Below, piece after piece: positions 1 through 11,127 of a DNA stretch of 64,000 nucleotides (its first letter is position 1; each line of letters begins with the position of its first letter). A program made the translations under genes and the position numbers. Origin of the DNA: Myrica gale (lineage: Eukaryota > Streptophyta > Magnoliopsida > Fagales > Myricaceae); assembly GCA_963930655.1 (NCBI GenBank), contig OZ005617.1, forward strand, positions 6,760,501 to 6,824,500. Reading direction: 5' to 3'. The notes beneath the pieces were generated by a model, which was given only the letters and a program-made list of their open reading frames with translations, was not told the DNA's origin and did no database searches.

Positions 1-316
1 TCGCGTCCAAACGGTATATCTAACTAATATGCGCCCGAACGGTAGTAGTCTCGTTCGAACATTGTAAAACCGACATATACAGACATATGTCCATCACACA
101 TTTGTCCCCAAGAAATCGATATTTTTTTCGAACAAAAATTTATGTAAAAAAAATCTTAGCTAAAATTAAAATATAGTTTTGGAACGGGTTTCTTTTTTGT
201 CCCCAAAAATTAATTAGCCACATCTTTTAGGATGAATCACAAAATTTGTCTCCAAAGAGTAGTTTTTGGGACCAAAACGTCTGACCCAAAAAGCACAAAT
301 TTGTTGTAGGGCGTTG
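1..316. mobile_element. Possible terminal part of a CACTA-like DNA transposon (partial)
   Basis: The sequence near 300-316 reads, on the minus strand, CCTACAACAAATTTGTGC, which resembles the CACTACAA termini of plant CACTA (En/Spm) elements. It is followed inward by repeated 'GGGACAAA/GTCCCAAAA' stretches of the sort often seen in CACTA subterminal DNA. No transposase is visible and the other end would lie outside the window. The first base of the terminus does not match the canonical CACTA exactly, so this is a weak assignment. Confidence 0.25.
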
Positions 317-901
317 TCAAGAGAGTCATTCGACTGTGGGATAGACTACGAAGCAAAATTTAGCTTTTTTTTTTAAAGAACCCTCTTGTAGAAGATTTAA
401 AGAGATAACTCTTACTGAATATATATAAATAGAGGACTATGGAGAAAATTTAAAGTAATATTCTTATTAATTAATTCAATATAATAAAAAATAAGCTTTA
501 AAAACAACAACGTAATAAAATTAAATCTATGAGATAACAACTAATTTTAAAGGCCAAAGACAAAATTGCGGTACTGAAAATAAATAAAAGGAGGTGTTGC
601 CTCAGTCGAAGTATCAAACCCTAATAGATCATGCCTAAAGGAGGTGTTTACTTCCACGATCACATCTTCACCCTCATGCGCACGAAAGATGGAGTCATTT
701 TGCTCCTTTTTATGGCAAATTATCATAAATATTGTTCCAATTGGGTGAGTAATTTTGGATTACTCAAATAAAGCTTTGTTTGTTTCAATGTTTGTGAATA
801 AGTTAATGCACTGCCCAGGAATGTGTCTTCATTAAATAATAATAATAATAAAGCAATGCACGTGAAGGCTATTTTTGTTGCAACCCATACCCTTTTTTCC
901 T
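317..901. other. AT-rich intergenic DNA, no feature recognised
   Basis: No open frame with protein-like composition, no RNA gene and no repeat end is recognisable here. A short AAT triplet run sits near 838-850. Confidence 0.5.
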
Positions 902-1090
902 GTTAAAGACATTTTGCCCTCCTTATCTTTGAGGTCATTTACACTTTGCACCTCGACGTATTATTTTTGAGACATTGGACCCCTTAACTTATAGATTTTT
1001 GCAATGTGAACCCCGTACCCAATTTGGCCATCTAAATTGACGGATTCCGCCAACACGTGTGTGTCATGTGACTGACCCCTATGTGAGATT
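902..1090 (+). repeat. Left terminal inverted repeat arm
   Basis: Pairs with 4927-5112 in inverted orientation. The arm runs from GTTAAAGACATTTTGCC to the inner end CCCCTATGTGAGAT. Confidence 0.7.
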
Positions 1091-2448
1091 ACAGAATTAA
1101 ATGGACAAAAATAGCTTCAGAATGGAAAAAAATACCCCCAGTCAAAATATGCTTTTCACTTAGGGCCCTCCAGAACATTCGACAAAATCACTCCATTTTC
1201 TTTCTTTCCCTAACCGACCAAATTGTCTCGACTTTCTCCACACTCTTTCTTGCCGAACCCAGCAATCTTTCCTCCCAAACCCAAAAATATTTCGTCCCGA
1301 AGCCGAGCATAGCTCAGAAATCTCACGTATTGAAGTGTCGTTCTTGCCCTAATTGACGAGCAGCAAAAGATCCACGAAAAGGATAGGCTACAAACCCACG
1401 AAAAGGTTGACGTCATGTGATTGTTTTATTACAAGTGTATATACTACGCCAGTGTTGTAGCAAAATTTTCGATAGTGCTGGGTAGGTTTCATTCTTTTGA
1501 TTTTGGGAGGCAAAGTGTATGAAGCGTGGGAAGCCACTGTTTTTAATTGAATCAAATTTTTCCCATTGTTTTGTTCTTTTAATGTAGGAAGCATGACAAG
1601 CCAATGATTGCATCTCTCCGCACCTCCTCCTTTCATAGTTAGAAAAGGATACATACCCACGAAAAGAATAGGCAGACCCACGAAAAGGATAGGTAGAAAA
1701 TCTTTGCAATTTTTTCAAAAGGTGCATACCCGAGAAACCGAATATGATATTCAAACCATTTGTTCCTTGTTCCATCAGTTTCAATTATGTTTCCTAGTTA
1801 GAATCGGTGTCTGAGTTAGGGTTTTTTCAAGAACCTCTGTGAATGAAAGTTTTTGCATACACTGCATGTTTTGTAGTTTTATTTAGGTTGATGCATATTG
1901 TATTGCATGGGTCCCGGTTGTTGGTTGGATTTTATGAGAGCATGTAATGTCCTATAAAGTGGTCCTCTATTAGGACATCTCTGTTGGTGTGTGCATGTGG
2001 CCCCCTTGTTGTTCCCCCCGTTAGAAGATAGTTGTCCTACAGTTGGTTAAGAAAGTGTTTTGTCTCGTTTTGTGTCTCTTACTTGTTTTGGAAGGTTGTG
2101 TATTTTTTGCCATCTAATGTTGTAAGTTTAAGTGTTTCATATATATTTTTTAAAGTATTCTAGATAAGAGGTGTGTCGTCCACGCTACATCAACACTTAA
2201 CAAAAATTGCTAATTCATCAATATGACCAACGATTTGACAACACTAGAAAGGCTTGAAGCATAAACAACCCATAAGTTGGGCACATGTCATATTCCTTGC
2301 TGCACTAAGTCACACACCTGGTCAGTTTCAAAGTTGACACATTCATGTCAATGTTGTCATTAGAATGAGATCCACCAAGGAAACTTGAAATAATAAACAC
2401 AGAAAAAAATGTGCATTACAATACTAAGGCCCTCCTATAGTAATGTCG

Positions 2449-3000
2449 CTATTGCAGGTGTTTAGACTTTATGGATTCCACCGCACGACGAAGTTCTTCC
2501 TGCTTTTTAGACTTCATGGATTCAATATCACGGTGAATTTCTGCGACTTCAAGAACCAAGGATGCGTCTTCTCTCGTAATATTTGAGTCAGTAGTTGCTA
2601 TGCTGCTGGTGGCTTCCATGTTCGCCCTTTCATGCTTCTCTTGTGAGTGTTTCAAAACTCTTATTTCGTGGCAGCACATAGGAGGATCATACCCGCTGAA
2701 GAAATTGCTAGACCGCCCATACTGCAGCCAAAATAGTTTCATCAGAAGCGAAGACTTTGGGTTTCGATACAAAATGTAGTTTGATTGGTTAGTAGAGAAT
2801 GGAAAAAAAATTACACCCTAATTATACCTTGTGATTGCACAACCAAAGAATCTTCGTCCGAAATTTCTTTTGGTGTAAGCAGTTTTCAAATAAGATTCAA
2901 TTGAACAGTCACACATTGGGTATCTAAACGATGATCCATTACTAGCAGTTAATGAGCTTCCATTACTAGGGGATAAATCTCTATCCAAGATTGAAAGCAT
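2449..3000 (-). pseudogene. Degenerate GRF-type zinc-finger protein (At4g04775-like)
   Basis: Two minus-strand blocks, 3000-2818 and 2772-2449, together resemble the small plant proteins made of one GRF-type zinc finger followed by a coiled coil. The first block carries a C-x-C pair (MCDCS), then TAYTKRNFGRRFFGC, the hallmark of this finger. The second carries NFFSGYDPPMC, the other half, followed by a helical, Glu/Lys-rich tail that looks like the family's coiled coil. A plausible GT donor lies at the end of block one (AAG/GTATAA) and AG acceptors precede block two. The usual cysteine and tryptophan before YDPPMC appear to be Ser and Gly here, so one zinc ligand seems lost. I therefore call it a pseudogene or decaying gene. 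It lies inside the TIR element and was probably captured or carried by it. Family function is thought to involve nucleic-acid or metal binding; no function is claimed for this copy. Confidence 0.55.
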
Positions 3001-3534
3001 AATATAATAAATAAGAGTGAAGAAATATTAAGGTGCAACACATGAAATCACCCAAAAAAAATATGAAATGTTGTTGCACCTTCTAGATGGTTGATTTTTC
3101 CGATAAGAACCAATAAGAAATCACACAAGCTAAGGGCAGATGAGGGACAATCGTCTAAAAGGATTAATTTCTAAGCAAGCAAAGCTATTGGAAAATAAAA
3201 TGGACGGACGTATTACTTTCTTTGAAAATCTGCATATTTACAACATTCCAATGTATAATAAAATGGAAAAATTAGATTAATGTAGCTAAATATAAAACTA
3301 TTATGAAGTTCTAAATACGCAAGAAAAGTGACATAGCACCTACAAGTCTCATACTTCTAACACGCAAGAAAATCCGCCAACTAGGTTGGCGGTTACAATC
3401 TTACAATCTCCGCATATATAATGAAACTCACTCCTTATTTTTGTTTTTTCACAATTTTACTTAAAAAGACCAAGACATTCATTTAAAATCTATGCAGCAT
3501 AAAATCAAGGGAAGAGTTGAACTTAGGTTAGCTT

Positions 3535-3853
3535 TGTTAGAGATAATATCATAATCAAATCTTAAAGATTTGATATGATATTATGATTATCACAATATCA
3601 AATTTTTGATATTGTTATGAAGATTCAAATTCAAATGTAGAGATTTAAATTTAAATATAGGATATTCTCCTATTATGTTTTGTACTCTCTCTATAAATAG
3701 GGATCTTCAATTGTAATATGTATGGACTCATAATACAAAATACAGCATAAAGGGATTTCACAGTGGACGTAGGTCTTCTAGACCGAACCACTTAAAATCT
3801 CTTGTCTCTTGTTACTATTTCTCTCTCCTCTTTATTTTCACCTTTTTTCTTCT
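3535..3853 (+). repeat. 5' LTR of the TRIM element
   Basis: 319 bp, starts TGTTAGAGATAATATC, contains a TATA box (CTCTATAAATAG near 3689-3701) that could serve as the element's promoter, and ends ...TTTTTTCTTCT directly before the primer-binding site. Confidence 0.9.
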
Positions 3854-3865
3854 TGGTATCAGAGG
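3854..3865 (+). other. Primer-binding site of the TRIM element
   Basis: TGGTATCAGAGG matches the initiator tRNA-Met 3' end complement at 11 of 12 positions and abuts the LTR. Confidence 0.85.
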
Positions 3866-4246
3866 AACAAAATTCCGCATCCTTAAAAGTTGGTGAATTT
3901 CACATCCGATGTTCTTACAGCAAATCTCCATTTTGAGATAAAAAAATAGGTGAGTGAAAGAGAGAGAAAAAAGACAGAGCAGGGATATGTTTGGCAAGGG
4001 TCGTGTACCTATGATTTCAAGGTCCGATCAATTTTAGCATGTATTCAAGATCGTGTGCCTATGATATGATTTCAAGGTCCGATCAAATTTTAAAAAAATA
4101 TATATCTGATCAGCAAAGGAGCAAAGATCAGCAAGGGAGCAAAGATCAAGGGAGCAAGGATCTATGATTTCAAGGTCCAATCACCTTCAGATCTCGTTTT
4201 TCAAACACAAGATTTCAGATTTCTCCATCTTGTGTTTGAGGGAGGA

Positions 4247-4564
4247 TGTTAGAGATAATATCATAATCAAATCTTAAAGATTTGATATGATATTATGATT
4301 ATCACAATATCAAATTTTTGATATTGTTATGAAGATTCAAATTCAAATGTAGAGATTTAAATTTAAATATAGGATATTCTCCTATTATGTTTTGTACTAT
4401 CTCTATAAATATGGATCTTCGATTGTAATATGTATGGACTCATAATACAAAATACAGCATAAAGGGATTTCACAGTGGACGTAGGTCTTCTAGACCGAAC
4501 CACTTAAAATCTCTTGTCTCTTGTTACTATTTCTCTCTCCTCTTTATTTTCACCTTTTTCTTCT
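4247..4564 (+). repeat. 3' LTR of the TRIM element
   Basis: 318 bp, nearly identical to 3535-3853; preceded by the polypurine tract at about 4238-4246 and followed by the target duplication AGCTT. Confidence 0.9.
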
Positions 4565-4926
4565 AGCTTTTCTACCGATTTGTCACCATCTTCACAAAGG
4601 CGCTGAGTTGAGATTTGGGTGTTCTGCGCAAAGTTGCCCAGTGCTCACCCAAATGTCATCTTCGTGGATTAGAGTAAGAAATGGAGATTTGGAGCAAGAA
4701 AGTTGCCCACGCTTGAACGATCGTCTTCTGAAGCGAGATTTGGAGTGTTCGTGAGTTAGGCAAATACTTGAGAAGAAATGAGTACGCGATTGATGAGGTT
4801 TGTTCATGGTTCGGGGAGCATATTTAGTTTGAAGCTAATTACAATATGAGGCGTACTTTAGTAATAGAAATAACCACGTTTATTTTTAAGCTAATTATGT
4901 TTTGGCGTTAAGGGAAGTTTTTTTTT

Positions 4927-5112
4927 ATCTCACATAGGGGTCAGTCACGTGAGCACATGTTGGCGAAATCCGTCAATTTAGACGGGCAAATCGGGTACGG
5001 GGTCCACATTGCAAAAAACAATGTGTAAGTTAAGAGGTCCAATGTTTCAAAAATAATACATCGAGAAGTGTAATTGACCACAAAAATAAGGGGGGCAAAG
5101 TGTATTTAACTC
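4927..5112 (-). repeat. Right terminal inverted repeat arm
   Basis: Reverse-complement partner of 902-1090, reading ATCTCACATAGGGGTCAGTC at its inner end and GGGGCAAAGTGTATTTAAC at the outer end. Differences are scattered substitutions and small indels, indicating an old insertion or divergent arms. Confidence 0.7.
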
Positions 5113-7232
5113 ATTCGTTGTACTTCGGTAAATGTCCATAATCTTGGTTCCATAATCTTTTCTTCTTTTTTGTTTTTTACATCAGTAACTTCCCATAAAT
5201 TTCAATTCCATGTTGTTTCTTTCTTGGGAAAAATTTCGATAAATTTGTTCTAATTCGGTGAATAATTTTGTTGCAAATCCTATAAACTTTGTTCTAATTT
5301 AGTGAATAAAGTTCATTCCCATAGACATCGAATTGCTCTTGTTTTATGTGCTTTAAGTGGGCAATATATCATTAGTCATTCCTAAAGAGTCAAACTCCAA
5401 TAATCTATAAAAATCAATTCGGTTTTAGAAGTGAATATAAAAACTAATACTTAACATACTAGTTGCAACACTATCACGACTACCAACAACAACGAAACAA
5501 ATAGCAGAACATCTCTAACACAGAAGTGCACTCAATCTTCCTTCTTTGGTTGGTGCCCAGCACATAAGCGACAACCAGCAACTCCGTTATTGTTCTTCAA
5601 TGGAAACCAACGAACTCGTCACCTTTTAAACTTCTGAAATCTTGAGCAGCAACTATTCTTGAGAAACCCTCAAGAATCATCAATCTTGGTGATTCAATCT
5701 TGTAGAAAACTCCGATCTAGAGACTTGATTAATGGTTTGAGCAGCTGAAAAACACACTCAGACTCAACCGTGATCATTATACTCAACTTATCAAATCTAA
5801 ACATATAAGATCACATAATAAAAATATTACAACTTCCAAACAAGAATATACAATCAATAGTTACCGAAGGAAATGCAATACCTATATATCAATCAATAGT
5901 TCTAATTGTAATCAAACTAGAACTTAAACAACGTAATAGCTTTAATCATACTTATAATGATTATCCCAAATTATTATAAAAATCAGATTAAACTATCAAA
6001 AACATAATTGGCTAAAGCATAAATTTCAGCAAGCTAATCTCATTAATAGCAAGTAAATGGATACATCAATATATCCATTGCATATCACATGTTCATATCA
6101 TCAAATAAAACATATAGATTAAACAACACAACATATAGTTCAGCAGCAAATAACAACACAAACCAACAACAGAACTATTGTTCACAAAATAAGACAAATA
6201 ACAGAGTGAAAAAATCAAAATAAGAACTTCAATCTGCAAACTCCCCCTAACTCCCAGATCAGCAAACTCAACAAAATATTTCTCCATCAACATATGTAAA
6301 GAATAAGTTCTCGATAAGCTCCAACTCCCACTTTTTATCATGGAAAAGACAAAGGAGTCAATCCTCATATCACTCATATGACCGTGATCTTCCTCATCAG
6401 AGGTAAGATGCTCATTATTAGATGTAGGAGGAGGGGACTGAAACAGTGAAGTCGTTGTTGATGTCTTGGAAGCCTTGACTGTCTCTACTATACACGAGAT
6501 AGTAAAGTGAGTTCCAAATATAGAAACATCATCCGTTAAACATGTTAGTTTTAAAAAGAGAAAAAATTATATGAAATGGACCATATAACATATACAATCT
6601 AATCATATAAGTCACTTCAAAAAAATATAATTTGTGATTTAAGCATATCTTGTACATATTCCATATATATGCCAACTGAACAATAATCCAAGGTTTATCT
6701 CAAAATAAATTTCTAGAGATGTTGTTGTCAAAACTAACCACAATATATGAAATTAATATGCTCACCCATCATAATCTCAGTATGTAAGACTTATAAACTT
6801 AAACGAACTTTTCTAGCACATAGTTTCAGAATGTGGCCAATATATAATCCAACATAACCAAATATACTTGTATAATGCTATCACATGTAAGTTCTTGATC
6901 CATTTCAAGAACATTATCACTTTGAATATAACTTTCAGCTCATAGAAATATATCAATAATTTAACACAAAGTCATATCATATACATTTAAGACAATAAAC
7001 CTATTCAAAAATCCACATAAATAATCTAAAAATATAACAAAACATTATCAATTATTCAACAACATATAATCTCGAAATAAATTTCAGCTCAACATGTTAT
7101 CTAGAAATAAAGTTTTAGCTCAACACATAGAATTTCTAGCTCAACATACAAATTGAAAATAAGGTTCAACTCACAAAGTTAATTAAAATTATGTTCCAGC
7201 ACAACACAATATATTTTCAGCTCACTAAAAAT
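5113..7232. other. AT-rich retrotransposon-derived DNA without a recognisable gene
   Basis: No intact gene. The block at 5531-5728 is a direct repeat of 11805-11950. Around 6230-6500 the minus strand has weakly protein-like composition and a purine-rich GTTAGGGGGAG tract near 6245-6255 that could be a polypurine tract of a copia-type element. The remainder is low-complexity A/T-rich sequence with recurring 'TTTCAGCTCA' motifs. Confidence 0.4.
5531..5728. repeat. Direct repeat shared with 11805-11950 (LTR remnant)
   Basis: Both copies contain CAATCTTCC, GGTTGGTGCCCAGCACA, GGAAACCAACGAACTC and TTGAGAAACCCTCAAGAATCAT in the same order and orientation. They flank the minus-strand copia relic, which suggests pieces of its two LTRs, although spacing from the primer-binding site does not fit a simple intact pair. 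Confidence 0.55.
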
Positions 7233-7287
7233 AGGGAAAATTACACTTATCACCCTCAATCTACCACATCTTTTTCACTAAAAATAG

Positions 7288-7965
7288 GGATGAAATTGGT
7301 ATTTTGATTAGAAAATATGTTCGCATATGTTTCTTTATATTTATTTTGTGATTATAGTGTGTTGAAAATATTTTTTAGCGGTAATTACACTTATCACCCT
7401 CAAACTACCATGCGTTTTTCATATTGCACCCCAAAATACCACTTTTGTTACATTTTACCCTTAAACTACCATGCCCCAATAGTTTGCACACTCCGTCTAT
7501 AATTTTTGTCAATTTAGACAGAAAACCAATCACGTGCATCTCACGTGACATTTTCCCAATTGATCTTCCCTTTTTGCCCGATTGAAAATTATACTTATCA
7601 CCCTCAAAATATCATATTTTTTCACTTTGTACCCTCAAAATACCATATTTTTCACTTTACACACTCAAACCAAGGGTCAAAATGTGAAGATCATGTGGGA
7701 AAAAGTTACGTGTGGCGCACATGATTAAATTTCTGTCTAAATTGACAGAAATTATGGACGAAAGGTGCAAACTATTGGAGCATGGTAGTTCGAGGGTGAA
7801 ATGTGACAAAAGTGGTACTTTGGGGAGAAAATGAAAAAGACATGGTAGTTTGAGGGTGATAAGTGTAATTACCCCTAAAAAATATTTTCAACACACTATA
7901 ATCACAAAATAAATATAAAGAAACAAATTCAAACATATTTTCTAATCAAAATATCACTTTCATCC
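7288..7965. mobile_element. Palindromic (foldback-like) MITE
   Basis: Inverted arms of about 235-240 bp (7288-7526 and 7731-7965) surround a loop of about 200 bp. Outer ends read GGATGAAATTGGTATTTTGATT on the left and the complement on the right. The inner parts contain 'ATTACACTTATCACCCTCAA' type motifs, which also occur at 7234 and 7585, so copies of the same family may be nested. No coding capacity. I did not find a clear target duplication. Confidence 0.65.
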
Positions 7966-9557
7966 ATATACGAGATAAGTTACATGAACAAAGAGAGTGT
8001 ACAACACATTGAATCCATTTTATGACTATAGGGGCAAAATATTTCAATAACTTAACAATTGCACAATTGACCCATATACACAATACATCCAAAACCAACA
8101 AATAGGCACTGAGGATGACATAAGAATCAATATATAAGTGTAATAAAGGAGCAAAACACAAAATTCCACATGATAGCGCAAAGTAGAAATATCCCGTGTG
8201 AGATAAAAGATCCAAAATGTGAGAAAACATAATTTTTTATAAAAAAAATGACAAGACTATAGCTTATCATTATACTCCGCCACAATCATGATAAAAGAAA
8301 CAAAACTCATATGATTGTATACAAGTTTAAGCAAGAAAACAAAGTAGATATGAAAGAAATCATCAGACCCATAGGGGTTTTCAAGAATTTCGAATTTATC
8401 AAATATCATCCATTAAATCCAACAAAAATCAAGTGTAATTCCTTAGAGATCGTAGAGGAGTAGATTTCAAGCAAAGCCCAACAAGTATTATGCAAAATGA
8501 TCGATATTTGAGAAAGTCATGAGCAAAATAGTGATAGGCTATAGAGAAGGTGTGTGAGAGGTAGAGAGCATTTAAGAGACAAATGGTAAAAAAAATAGCA
8601 CATATGGTAAAATAACTAAGGGTAGAAGACGCTAAGTACTACCACATACACTCTTACCTTCACCTAACAATATACACATACACTTTTAAACTAAAGAACA
8701 TCAACAGACCACTGACATAATCATCACTAACTACTAAAATTTGAATTATCATTTAAAATTACATATTTTCAAAAAAACAAGATTTCTTCACGAAAATCAA
8801 AATTTCTAGAAAAATCAAAAAAAATTTCATGACTTTAAAAACTTCTATAAACTTAAACAACAACATATTATACATCAATTATAATGCAAGAAATACTTTC
8901 AACATTAAAAAAATACCAATTAATTTTCTTAAAACTTCAAACCTTGTTCCAAGAAAGGGTTTGGTAAATAAATTAGCCAATTAGTTTTTTGTAATAACAT
9001 GTTCAGGTGTCATCATTTTTCTTACCCAAACCTTTTTTGAAGTTGTTGAATTTCTAGAAATTAAATCCATTTTCTTGTTAATTAATTCAACTTGTTTGGA
9101 TAAATTTGAGACTTGAAAATTTAAGCCATCAAGAACTGAATTTGAAAATGGTTTCGAAAACCTAGTTTCGATAGATTTCAATTTAAAGCACTTTGCTTTC
9201 ACAAGACCTTTTTTTCCACAATAGAAACAAGTGGGGATAGATCTGGAACTTACATAGGAGCTTTGTATAGTATTCTTACCGCGAATGGTTGTCTATAGAC
9301 TCACTTTAGGCTTACTGTTGATCTCTGGTTTTTCATAAATAATAGCATGTACAAAATTAGTTTTGTTAGTAATAAATGCATTAGAATCAGATTGTTTAAG
9401 ACCTAATTCACTTTTATCACCAGCAGAAATTTCTATACTTCACATGTTGTCAAGTTTCTTTGTACCACTAGAAAAATATTGAAGTTGTGACTTAGATTTC
9501 TCTAGTTCCATTTCTAGGTTATTTACCTTAAGTTCTAAAGTTGCATTATAATTTTTT

Positions 9558-9789
9558 GGGATAAATGCAAAATCAGTCCCTGTGCTATACGCAAAAATTG
9601 ATTTAATCCCTGTGATATGAAAAACATCGATTTAGTCCCTGTGATTCTATTTTCGTTTGTTATTGGTCCTCCATCAGGGACTGATTTTATCACTTTCTGA
9701 AATCACAAGGACTAAATCGATGTTTTTCATATCACATTGACTAAATCGATTTTTGCATATAGCATAGGGACTAATTTTGCATTTATCCC
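9558..9789. mobile_element. MULE-type MITE, 232 bp, with 9-bp target duplication
   Basis: Terminal inverted repeats start GGGATAAATGCAAAATCAGT on the left and match the right end over at least 40 bases; the element is almost entirely a foldback ('ATCGATTTAGTCCCTGTG' arms). A perfect 9-bp duplication TAATTTTTT lies at 9549-9557 and 9790-9798. The 9-bp size points to mobilisation by a Mutator-like transposase. It is inserted in the copia gag-pol relic. Confidence 0.88.
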
Positions 9790-10105
9790 TAATTTTTTCA
9801 GATTATCAATTAAATCATATTACTCACAACATTTAGTGAACAAGTCTCCTTTTCTATTTCAAAATTCTTAAGCTTCTTAGAAGATGCAATATTCTCTCTT
9901 TTCAACTTAAGACTTTCTTCAAATAAATTATTATAAGCAATTTGAAGAAGTTCATCGATATCAATATCTTCATCTAATAGATCATCGTCGTCTAAACTAA
10001 TATTTCCAATGCTTACCATCAGATTCATCATTACTAGTAGAAGACCAATCTGAATCCAAATTCGTCCAGGAGACATTCTTAGTCTTACCTTTCGATTTAA
10101 GAAAG

Positions 10106-10745
10106 GTTGGGCAATTCACTTTGAAATGTCCATAACCTTTACATCCATGACATTGAAGCTCTCGAGTACTTTTACTCTTGAAATCTTTATACTCACCTTT
10201 TTCACCTTTTTCTTTTGATTTCCAGCAAGTTTAAAAGAAGATGGAGGTTGTTTCTTCCACTTATTCTCCTTTTTAAAACTGAAAGTTTTTCTAAATCTTC
10301 TAACAAATAAGACAATGTCATCATCAGCCCTAGAATCATTAGAACATTCAGATACATCATCAGCAAAAGAATTTAAAGTAATAGACTTAGACCTTTTTGT
10401 TTGAGGTAACGAAACTTCATAAGTTTGTAAGGAACCAACGAGTTCTTCAATTTTATCTTTCTCTAAGTCTTTGCTCTCATCTATAGCTGTAACTTTACCT
10501 CTAAATTTTTCTGTTAGAGATCTTAAAACTTTTATTATAACTCTAGTTTCATGAATTTTATCTCCTAGGTTATACGTCGAATTAACACTATCGTTACCAC
10601 AAAACTCATCGAATGTCTCATCTTCTTTCATCTGGATTTCTTCAAAGCTTGCAGCGAGCATTTGAAGCTTTGAATTCGTTACGATCTTTGTTTCTTCATA
10701 TTTGATCTCTAAGATCTCCCTAACATCTTTAGCAACTTCACACAT
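10106..10745 (-). pseudogene. copia gag fragment with CCHC zinc knuckle
   Basis: A long open segment (about 209 codons to 10116) continues past a stop into a CCHC knuckle, C-x2-C-x4-H-x4-C. Gag packages the element's RNA into cytoplasmic virus-like particles. Composition is Lys/Glu/Asp-rich, as in other plant copia gags. The reading frame is broken before the knuckle, so no functional protein is expected. Confidence 0.6.
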
Positions 10746-11115
10746 AGAAATACGTTTGAATTCATCCGCAGAAATACCTATAAAAATAAATTAATTCATT
10801 TAAAGATTCACTAATTCATTTTATTATTTGCATTTAAAGCACGACTATAACATGTACATTCATTCATTTCATCTTTAGACCACAAGCTAATATCCTTAGG
10901 ATTAGCAAGTGTAGTTTCAGTTTCAATAAGTTGCACTAGTCATGGGTCTAGACCATCCTTTTTCAACTGAGTGTCATACTCGTTCATTCAAGGACTTCAA
11001 GAAAACCTTCATCCTCGCCTTCCATTTGGCATTGTTATTCTCATTAAAATAGGGAGGAACAGACAACGATTGAAACTTTTCCATATCAACAACTAAGGGT
11101 CAAAGATCGTATTAG

Positions 11116-11127
11116 GCTCTGATACCA
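11116..11127 (-). other. Primer-binding site of the minus-strand copia relic
   Basis: TGGTATCAGAGC on the minus strand, an exact initiator tRNA-Met match, two bases from a preceding ...TTTCA that would be the LTR end. Confidence 0.75.

Larger units (their letters stand above)
3535..4564 (+). mobile_element. TRIM retrotransposon (terminal-repeat retrotransposon in miniature)
   Basis: A 1,030-bp element with two nearly identical direct LTRs (3535-3853 and 4247-4564). A primer-binding site starts immediately after the left LTR (TGGTATCAGAGG, complementary to initiator tRNA-Met) and a purine-rich tract precedes the right LTR (GAGGGAGGA). A perfect 5-bp target duplication AGCTT lies at 3530-3534 and 4565-4569. 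The 393-bp interior has no coding capacity, so the element must use proteins from an autonomous LTR retrotransposon. LTRs begin with TG and end CTTCT rather than the usual CA. By eye only three substitutions and one T-run indel separate the LTRs, so the insertion is recent. It sits inside the older TIR element. Confidence 0.9.
902..5112. mobile_element. Large TIR-flanked (MULE-like, non-autonomous) element carrying a gene fragment
   Basis: The segment is bounded by two long inverted repeats, 902-1090 and 4927-5112, that align along their whole length with roughly 85 percent identity by eye. Landmarks are 'ACTTTGC' near the outer end, 'CCCCGTACCC' in the middle and 'CTGACCCCTATGTGAGAT' at the inner end. 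Long terminal inverted repeats with gene-derived internal DNA are typical of plant Mutator-like elements, including Pack-MULEs. Inside lie a decayed GRF-type zinc-finger gene (2449-3000) and a later TRIM insertion (3535-4564). I could not find a convincing 9-bp target duplication and no transposase is present, so the two arms might instead be separate MITE copies in opposite orientation. Confidence 0.5.
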
